DNA of 15,059 nt from Coriobacteriales bacterium (GTDB lineage Bacteria > Actinomycetota > Coriobacteriia > Coriobacteriales > UBA8131). Under the pieces are notes generated by a model that saw only the letters and a list, made by a program, of their open reading frames with translations, did not search any database and had not been told where the DNA came from. A program made the position numbers and the translations under genes. The DNA lies in contig JAISFJ010000129.1 in the NCBI GenBank assembly GCA_031263665.1, positions 1-15,059 of the forward strand, read 5' to 3'. The stretch's first letter is position 1; each line of letters begins with the position of its first letter. Below, piece after piece: positions 5,955 through 11,445 of the stretch.

Positions 5955-6977
5955 TCAATTTTCCATATCGATAACCACTTTGATGGCTTGAGTCTTGTCA
6001 GCAGCCATTTCCAGAGCCTCCTGTAGCTTCTCCAAGGGGTAGTGGTGGGTGATGATCTCCTTGGCGAACGTACGACCGGAAGCCAGGATGTCGATGACCT
6101 CCTGGATGTCACTGTCGTTGTAGCCGGAAGACCCCATGATCACGGCCTCAGTCATCAGACTGGCGACCGCCAACTCCTGCGGCTTGCCGAGACCCACGAT
6201 GGAAAGCCTTGAGTTTTCCTTACGGAGCTTGAGAAAGTCTTCAATGATGTTAGACGCGCCAGCGCAGTCCACCACAATGTCCACATTGATAGCTGTGCCA
6301 CTTTGCCTTCCTGGCAGGGTACCGAAATGCTCAGTGAAAAACTCAAACTTATCGCCCTCGCCAGGCAGCGGGGCAATGACGACACCCATCTTCTTCAACA
6401 GTGCGCGTTTGTAATCGCTGAGCACTATGTCCACGACTACCGGCGTAATGCCTTGGGCTACGAGCGCACTGATGCAGAGCAGACCGATGGAACCCGCACC
6501 ATAGAGCACCACGTTGTCGCCAGGCTTAGCACCGGGCCGATTCTTGCCGCGCGTGCCCACGCCAAAGGGCTCAATCAGCGATGCCTCATCGTAGGAGACA
6601 GTATCGGGCAGATGCCAAGCACCTACACCCGCCTTGGCCCCTGGTACCAAAATGTACTCAGAAAAGCCGCCCAACTGACAGGAATAGCGACCGGTCATAA
6701 CATATACTGGATGCACCCAGACGCGATCTCCCTTTTTGAACTCCTTGACATTCTTGCCCAGTTCCGCCACATAGCCCGCAGTCTCGTGGCCAAACTGCTT
6801 ACCCGGCTCTGGGCCAAAACCGGTAAGGTCTGAACCGCATATGGAGGAACGCACGGTCTTAACGAGAATATCGTCAGGCCCGACCTTTGGCTTGTCGATT
6901 TCCTGGACTTCTGCCTCGAGTTTTCCCTGAAAATACATCCCTGCTTTGTAGATACCAGCTTTCATTTTCTCAGCCAT
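5955..6977 (-). CDS. Zinc-dependent medium-chain alcohol dehydrogenase-like oxidoreductase
   Basis: A 340-residue medium-chain dehydrogenase/reductase, cytoplasmic. The N-terminal GroES-like catalytic domain (about 1-140) has the active-site zinc ligands C47 (SSICGSD), H64 with E65 (GHE), and E136 (SLIEPFG), as in the sorbitol/threonine dehydrogenase branch. The Rossmann domain (about 150-290) carries GAGSIG at 160-165. The four-cysteine structural zinc lobe normally found near residues 90-115 is absent: that segment reads VHPVYVMTGRYSCQLGGF and contains one Cys. The start at 6977 has AAAGGA seven bases upstream. Position between an SDR gene and an MFS gene in the Mo-enzyme cluster suggests oxidation or reduction of a pathway alcohol or ketone. 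The exact substrate is not inferable. Confidence 0.92.
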   Translation of the reverse strand: MAEKMKAGIYKAGMYFQGKLEAEVQEIDKPKVGPDDILVKTVRSSICGSDLTGFGPEPGKQFGHETAGYVAELGKNVKEFKKGDRVWVHPVYVMTGRYSCQLGGFSEYILVPGAKAGVGAWHLPDTVSYDEASLIEPFGVGTRGKNRPGAKPGDNVVLYGAGSIGLLCISALVAQGITPVVVDIVLSDYKRALLKKMGVVIAPLPGEGDKFEFFTEHFGTLPGRQSGTAINVDIVVDCAGASNIIEDFLKLRKENSRLSIVGLGKPQELAVASLMTEAVIMGSSGYNDSDIQEVIDILASGRTFAKEIITHHYPLEKLQEALEMAADKTQAIKVVIDMEN

Positions 6978-7064
6978 AATGGTTCCTTTCTCTTGATAGT
7001 CTGTTCTTGTCTACTCAGCCCCTTCAGATCGTCATTGCAAGCACCAGCAAAATAATCCAGGAAC

Positions 7065-7083
7065 TACCAGATGCAGGCTGGTA
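7065..7083. other. Short hairpin in the SDR-dehydrogenase gap
   Basis: TACCAG (7065-7070) and CTGGTA (7078-7083) form a 6-bp stem with a 7-base loop, in the 130-bp gap between the SDR and dehydrogenase genes. It has no T-run on the minus strand, so it may be an mRNA-processing or stability element rather than a terminator. Nothing else is visible in this gap. Confidence 0.25.
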
Positions 7084-7107
7084 CTTGCCCATCAAGATCA
7101 AAAATCT

Positions 7108-7866
7108 TTAACAGACAGCCATGCCACTGTCCACTGGCAGTTCGATGCCGTTGACGAACTTGGCATCATCACTGGCCAGGAAAAGACAGGCTCTGGCGAT
7201 CTCGTCAGGCTCGATGTAGCCGTTGACCGGCATGGCGCGGCAGAGATTACTGAGGTCAACCTGAGCCTCATGATAGGCACCGCCAGAATGCTCACCGATG
7301 TTTGTGCGGGCACCCCCGGGATGGATAATGTTGCAGCGGATACCTTCTCTAAAGTGCCTGAAGGCAACGCTTTTGGTCAGCCCAGCCAGGCCGGCTTTGG
7401 CAGCCGTATAACTGGGCCCATGGTTGCCACGCAGGGCAGCATAGGAGCCGATGTTGATAATCGAGCCTCCCCCACCACTGATCATCAACGGAACGGCTCT
7501 GCGGATAATCCGAAACGGTGCCTTCAAATCGAGATCCATTATGCGATCCCAACGGACATCATCGGTTTCCAGAAGCGGGTAGCTTAAATCGTTGATACCG
7601 GCGATATTGCAAAGAATATCCAGACCGCCACATTTTGTTTTGGCCTCGCCGATAAAACGCTCAATATCCTCCGGCTTCGTCACATCGGCCAACACCGGAA
7701 ACACGCCGTCTGTGCCGCTCCATTTGGCAAGATCTTCTTCACGGAAGTCCACCGCGATAACCTTGGCTCCTTCGGAAACGAACAGCGCACAGGTCGCGTA
7801 ACCCATACCATTGCCAGCACCGGTGACGATTGCCGTCTTGTCCTGCAACCTCAGTTCTACAGCCAT
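7108..7866 (-). CDS. Short-chain dehydrogenase/reductase (SDR)
   Basis: A 252-residue classical SDR with one Rossmann domain. The cofactor loop is TGAGNGMG (15-22). D40 at the end of the second strand suggests NAD(H) rather than NADP(H). The structural NIAG is at 87-90, and the catalytic residues are S141 (INIGSYAA), Y153 and K157 (YTAAK), followed by HPGGARTN. The Asn of the catalytic tetrad (usually in a VNLKG stretch) appears as Asp here (DLDLKAPF). The start at 7866 has GAGG/AGGAG upstream and lies 40 bp after the MFS stop. Phloroglucinol reductases are SDR enzymes that follow pyrogallol transhydroxylase in known anaerobic pathways, so that role is worth testing. Those enzymes use NADPH, however, which argues against a simple equivalence. 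Confidence 0.92.
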   Translation of the reverse strand: MAVELRLQDKTAIVTGAGNGMGYATCALFVSEGAKVIAVDFREEDLAKWSGTDGVFPVLADVTKPEDIERFIGEAKTKCGGLDILCNIAGINDLSYPLLETDDVRWDRIMDLDLKAPFRIIRRAVPLMISGGGGSIINIGSYAALRGNHGPSYTAAKAGLAGLTKSVAFRHFREGIRCNIIHPGGARTNIGEHSGGAYHEAQVDLSNLCRAMPVNGYIEPDEIARACLFLASDDAKFVNGIELPVDSGMAVC

Positions 7867-7906
7867 TTCTCCTACCTCATTTCCTGTCGATGACTACTAC
7901 TTTGAG

Positions 7907-9436
7907 TTATTCATCCTTCTTGAGCGGCTTTAACAACAGGCCGGTGATCAGCAGCACAACTGAGAGTATGATGACGATGACCATAATCCATGGCATTGCC
8001 GAAGGTATGGCGGCTACGGTGGCGGCGCTCTTATCCAAGCCGCCCGCAATCAAGGGGGCAGCGAATACCGCCTGCACCAAGCCGAAAATCGGCATCGCCA
8101 GACCGCCGCCGAGATTTTGACCCACCTGAACAATCGAATTAGCCTGAAGACGAATATCCGACTTGATCTGGATCTGCGGCGCAGCGGCGCCCAACACCTG
8201 GTTTCGCGAATTATAGATGCCAGCAAGCAGCATGAGTATCAGCACGGCGATATAAGGTACTTTTGGAGTGCCGTCTGCGTTCGTTCCGAGAACCCCAAAA
8301 AACAGAGCAGCGAATACCACGAAGACCGCCAACTGAACTATGGTAGCCATGGTTGTTACGCCCCTGGCGTTGCCAGCCTTAGCAATCCGCTTGCCAAAAA
8401 TCGGCCCCAGAAATAGACTGGCTACGGCTACGCAGGCAGTCGGCAGAAGCATAGATAACCCTTTGGTTTCTGGGTCGATGGCTTGGATAATTGGGTCAGC
8501 CCTGAGTGTTGGGAGGTACTGTGGCAAGAAATAGGTGAGAGCCATCGAGGTAATCATGCACAGCGCAATCGAAACTGCTAACATCACGCAGTTCCAATCT
8601 TTTAATACTTTCTTAGGAACGATGGCCTTCTCATCTTTTTTGTTGATGTCAACTATGAGGATAATCAGGCCAATCACTGCAACGACGGCAAGAACGTTAC
8701 TGACCAGGGAGCCCAGCGGAAAAATTGATGTCATGGAGAGCATGATAATCAGAGCGCCTAAAAAGATCATCAGTCCAGCGGTACCCAAAACATCGAAGGT
8801 GTGGCTAGGCGACGCCAGATTGGCAACCTCTTCCTTCTTGACGGTGACGCCCAAAAACTCCATGACCAGAGCTACCCCCATCAAGATGGCAAGAATGACG
8901 TTCAGACCACGCCAACCGATGGGACTCTGCATGATCATGCCACCGACAATTGGTCCAACAAGCATACCGATGGAACTCATCGTGCCAACCAGCCCCAGAT
9001 AGAGGCCAGCCTTGGACTGTCCAAACATATCCCGGATCAACGAAAACCCCAAGACGTAGATACCAGCGCTGACAAAGCCCCAAAAAGCGCTGACTAAAGC
9101 GATGATCATCATCGAAGGCGCCACTGCTCGACCCAGCAGCACGATCAGGCCAAGTAGAAGCGAGATGCAGATCAAGGGCTTTTTGAGAGCCGGGTTTTTG
9201 GCACCAAAATAACCAAAAAGCGGCATGGCGATGAGTCCGAGAATGCCGCCGACTGAGATGGCGAATATATAGAGATAGCCATCGGGAAACTCAGTCTGAG
9301 CCGTGCGCAGCCAACTGGAGAAGGTCACTGAAGTCATCAGCTGGGCTATCAACCCGATATAAAGCCCCACCAGTGTGAGCATTTTCTTGTTTTGCGGCGC
9401 GGCTAAAAAGGCGTTCTTAGTTTCGGATTCACTCAT
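7907..9436 (-). CDS. MFS transporter (first copy)
   Basis: A 509-residue membrane protein with about 12-14 hydrophobic segments, starting MSESETKNAFLAAPQNKKML. GGAGG lies seven bases before the ATG. MFS marks: YFGAKNPALKKP after the second segment, FSLIRDMFGQSKAGLYLGLVG around TM4-5, and VGPIVGGMI. Near the C-terminus APQIQIKSDIRLQANS is almost shared with the paralogue at 4433-5860. The second half differs more, with a longer loop (ADPIIQAIDPETKG). No ATP-binding or accessory subunit gene is nearby, so transport is probably ion-coupled. It sits between the VOC and SDR genes, 46 and 40 bp away, which supports a transport role for the Mo-enzyme pathway. Confidence 0.92.
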   Translation of the reverse strand: MSESETKNAFLAAPQNKKMLTLVGLYIGLIAQLMTSVTFSSWLRTAQTEFPDGYLYIFAISVGGILGLIAMPLFGYFGAKNPALKKPLICISLLLGLIVLLGRAVAPSMMIIALVSAFWGFVSAGIYVLGFSLIRDMFGQSKAGLYLGLVGTMSSIGMLVGPIVGGMIMQSPIGWRGLNVILAILMGVALVMEFLGVTVKKEEVANLASPSHTFDVLGTAGLMIFLGALIIMLSMTSIFPLGSLVSNVLAVVAVIGLIILIVDINKKDEKAIVPKKVLKDWNCVMLAVSIALCMITSMALTYFLPQYLPTLRADPIIQAIDPETKGLSMLLPTACVAVASLFLGPIFGKRIAKAGNARGVTTMATIVQLAVFVVFAALFFGVLGTNADGTPKVPYIAVLILMLLAGIYNSRNQVLGAAAPQIQIKSDIRLQANSIVQVGQNLGGGLAMPIFGLVQAVFAAPLIAGGLDKSAATVAAIPSAMPWIMVIVIILSVVLLITGLLLKPLKKDE

Positions 9437-9482
9437 GGTTTTCCCTCCAAAGTCTTGTTAATGAATGTTGTTTTCATGTTAA

Positions 9483-9998
9483 TCAGGCACCGAGCTTCCT
9501 CCAAAGGTCTTTGCCGTCCCAATCTTTGGCAGCAGCGGCGATTGAGTCCCAGAAGGGTTTAACGACCGGCGCATGAATCTCCAGGTAGTGCCCGTAGACA
9601 CTGGTCAGGTCGATGTAGGCGACACGCAGTCCGCCGCCAGAAGTCATGGTGAACAGCGGTTCAAAACCTACCTCGGCAAACTGTTTGATAGCCCCGTCAA
9701 AATCATCGACCCAGTTGGAGAAATGATGGAAGCCATAATGCCCTAGTTCTTCGTAAGGGTTAGGTTTGCTCAAAACCTGTACCAGCTCGATTTGCAGATC
9801 GCCGAATTGGCCGAAAGCAGTACTCATGGTCAGCTCGATTTGCTGACCACGGTAATCGACCGTCTGAGTCGTGGGATCCATGTAGAGAAACGGACCCGAT
9901 CCGAAGAGCGCCGAATGCGCCCGAGCGAACGACTCCATATCCTCCACGTAATATGAAATCTGGTTGGTAGCGTACTTGTTTAAAATCGTCTCATACAT
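9483..9998 (-). CDS. VOC-superfamily (glyoxalase/epimerase-like) protein
   Basis: A 171-residue protein of the vicinal-oxygen-chelate fold, closest in pattern to the Glyoxalase_4/methylmalonyl-CoA epimerase branch. Module 1 spans about 10-75 (NQISYYVEDMESFARAHSAL to LQIELVQ) and module 2 about 88-145 (YGFHHFSNWVDDFDGAI to GHYLEIHAP). Candidate metal ligands are E71, H91 and E140; the usual first His is replaced by Q13. The C-terminus adds a Trp-rich helical tail (KPFWDSI, KDLWRKLGA). The start at 9998 has AAGGAG six bases upstream. Such proteins do isomerisation, epimerisation, hydrolysis or C-C cleavage at metal-bound enolates. Within this cluster an action on a diketone or polyhydroxylated ring intermediate is plausible but inferred. 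Confidence 0.85.
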   Translation of the reverse strand: MYETILNKYATNQISYYVEDMESFARAHSALFGSGPFLYMDPTTQTVDYRGQQIELTMSTAFGQFGDLQIELVQVLSKPNPYEELGHYGFHHFSNWVDDFDGAIKQFAEVGFEPLFTMTSGGGLRVAYIDLTSVYGHYLEIHAPVVKPFWDSIAAAAKDWDGKDLWRKLGA

Positions 9999-10099
9999 TG
10001 GTGTCTCCTTAACTTGGTTAATTCACCTACATATCTCATAGCTTGGTATGTCTGGCGACGCACATTCTCTCGCCTTGCTCCCTTCTTTCTCTGCGCTCG

Positions 10100-10486
10100 C
10101 TACGCTTTAGGCGACGCAGGTGGCGCACCGGGAGGCCGTGGTGGCGCACCGGGAGCCCCAGGGGGCTTCGGCGCACCGGGTGGGGCTTGAGGCCTTGGCG
10201 CACCGGGGGCATTCGGCGCACCGGGTGGGGCCGGTGCCTTGGGCATGACTGGCGCTTTCACAGCGCCATTCTGCATGGCGGCCATAATTTCGGCCTCGGT
10301 AGCACCACATTGGGCGCATTCTTTAGCTGCCGGAGGGTTCATAAAGCCGCAAAGCGGGCACTCGACATCGGGGCCCGTCTTGGACAACTCGGCTCCACAT
10401 TCAGCGCAAACCTTGGCGATGGGCTTGTTCATCTTTCCGCATTTGGGACACTTATTCAACGATATTTCTGCAGGTCTGAAACACAT
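10100..10486 (-). CDS. Double zinc-ribbon protein with PGAP-repeat tail
   Basis: A 128-residue protein starting MCFRPAEISLNKCPKCGKMN. The start is set at 10486 because GGAG lies seven bases upstream; an upstream in-frame start at 10525 lacks one. Two rubredoxin-like zinc knuckle pairs are visible: CPKCG with CAECG (about residues 13-32), and CPLCG with CAQCG (about 43-62). The C-terminal half is a low-complexity tail of Pro, Gly and Ala (repeated PGAP) without charged or aromatic residues, probably unstructured. It lies between the Fe-S subunit and VOC genes on the same strand, so it likely assists the molybdenum enzyme, for example in assembly, metal delivery or tethering. That role is inference and no known maturation factor is recognised. 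Confidence 0.82.
   Translation of the reverse strand: MCFRPAEISLNKCPKCGKMNKPIAKVCAECGAELSKTGPDVECPLCGFMNPPAAKECAQCGATEAEIMAAMQNGAVKAPVMPKAPAPPGAPNAPGAPRPQAPPGAPKPPGAPGAPPRPPGAPPASPKA
10122..10225. repeat. Five copies of GGCGCACCGGG within the zinc-ribbon gene
   Basis: The 11-mer occurs at 10122, 10143, 10170, 10197 and 10215. All spacings are multiples of three (21, 27, 27, 18), so the coding frame is kept. On the coding strand they encode the PGAP repeats of the tail. Such in-frame repeats can expand or contract by slippage. Confidence 0.85.
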
Positions 10487-10516
10487 AGGAAAACTCCTCG
10501 GAGGGTCGTTATTTTT

Positions 10517-10559
10517 CAAAGTCAACTTCTCGGTTTCTACGTACCAAAGTCAGCTTCTC
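10517..10559. repeat. 15-bp direct repeat upstream of the zinc-ribbon gene
   Basis: CAAAGTCAACTTCTC (10517-10531) and CAAAGTCAGCTTCTC (10545-10559) differ at one base and are 28 bp apart start to start. They lie 31-73 bp upstream of the zinc-ribbon ATG. Spacing near three helical turns suggests a tandem protein-binding site. Confidence 0.5.
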
Positions 10560-10589
10560 AGGCCTCAATTTACCTACCTGTTGCCGAGT

Positions 10590-10623
10590 GCCGGGAAGGC
10601 GTTGCGAACCTTGCCTTCCCGGC
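10590..10623 (-). other. Strong intercistronic hairpin after the Fe-S subunit gene
   Basis: GCCGGGAAGGC (10590-10600) and GCCTTCCCGGC (10613-10623) are perfect 11-bp reverse complements around a 12-base loop. They begin 18 bp beyond the Fe-S subunit stop. On the minus strand no T-run follows, so it is not a canonical terminator. It may stabilise the upstream two-gene mRNA or cause partial termination, separating expression of the Mo enzyme from the downstream genes. Confidence 0.6.
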
Positions 10624-10641
10624 GTATCAAAAATAGTCGGG

Positions 10642-11445
10642 CTACACCAATGCGATGTCCCCTAAACCGATGTCCTTCTCCTTGGTGGAGACATCCAAGG
10701 TCTTGGTTTTGCCGTCGGCCTCGATGGTCAGGGTGAAATCCGCATCCGGCAGGTCGCGAAGCCAGAAGTCGCCCCAATCATCCGTTGTGGCAGTAAAGGT
10801 GTCACCGTCGCCCGAAAGCGTGGCTTTGGCGCCGATGTAGACCTCCTGCGCATCGGGGTCATAAACCGTGCCGGCAACAAACTTCTTCGGCAGACCACCC
10901 TTGTAATAGACCCGCGGTTTGGTGCCGTACTCAGGGTGCAGCACCTCGCAGTCGCTGAGGTCAAAGTCCTTTTCCTCGCCGAAACGGATAATCTCGATGT
11001 GACAGTTGTCCACGCAGCGCGGCACGTTAATGGGATGGTCGCCATCCAGCAGATGAGCACAGCCGGTGCACTTCTGCGGAAGCTGGAGTTCTTCATTCCA
11101 ATAGATGACGTGATAGGGACAGCTTCCGACGATGGCTTTGTTGCCCTTGGCCTTCTCGGGATCGATAATCACCAAGCCGTCGTCACGCTTGTATACCGCG
11201 TCGGGAGCAGCCTTTACGCAAGGCGCGTCGTCGCAATGATTGCAGAGCGTGGTCTGATAGCTAACCTTAACGTGCGGACGAGCGCCACGCTCCTTTTGGT
11301 TTACCTTGCACCAGAACTGGCCGGAGAGAGGCTGGGGCTTGGCGTAGGGGCTCCAGTCGTTGCCGCAGTGTTCGTCTTTGCAGCCTATTTGACAGTTGTG
11401 GCAACCCACGCAGCCCTTGTAGTCGATAACAAATACCTTAGCCAT
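10642..11445 (-). CDS. Hydroxytransferase iron-sulfur (beta) subunit, BthL-like
   Basis: A 267-residue electron-transfer subunit of a DMSO-reductase-family enzyme. It begins MAKVFVIDYKGCVGCHNCQI; GGAGG lies seven bases upstream, and the ATG shares one base with the large-subunit stop (TAATG). Twelve cysteines suit three [4Fe-4S] clusters: C12, C15, C18, C22, then C68, C71, C76, C109, then C126, C129, C144, C148. After residue 190 comes a beta-rich domain of transthyretin or carboxypeptidase-regulatory type (FVAGTVYDP, TDDWGDFWLRDLP, DIGLGDIALV). This layout, the length (274 in Pelobacter), and the stretch GTKPRVYYKGG match the beta subunit of pyrogallol-phloroglucinol transhydroxylase. No twin-arginine signal or membrane anchor is present, so the complex is cytoplasmic. 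Ordinary NrfC/DmsB-type subunits lack the C-terminal domain. Confidence 0.93.
   Translation of the reverse strand: MAKVFVIDYKGCVGCHNCQIGCKDEHCGNDWSPYAKPQPLSGQFWCKVNQKERGARPHVKVSYQTTLCNHCDDAPCVKAAPDAVYKRDDGLVIIDPEKAKGNKAIVGSCPYHVIYWNEELQLPQKCTGCAHLLDGDHPINVPRCVDNCHIEIIRFGEEKDFDLSDCEVLHPEYGTKPRVYYKGGLPKKFVAGTVYDPDAQEVYIGAKATLSGDGDTFTATTDDWGDFWLRDLPDADFTLTIEADGKTKTLDVSTKEKDIGLGDIALV

Noticed and set aside
10122..10225. Regularly repeated 11-mers considered as a CRISPR array
   Set aside because: Unit too short, spacing irregular, and the repeats are in frame in a coding tail.
10043..10736. Rightward Arg/Trp/Gly-rich frames opposite the zinc-ribbon gene
   Set aside because: Antisense of the PGAP repeats; composition is a by-product of the repeated GC-rich 11-mer.
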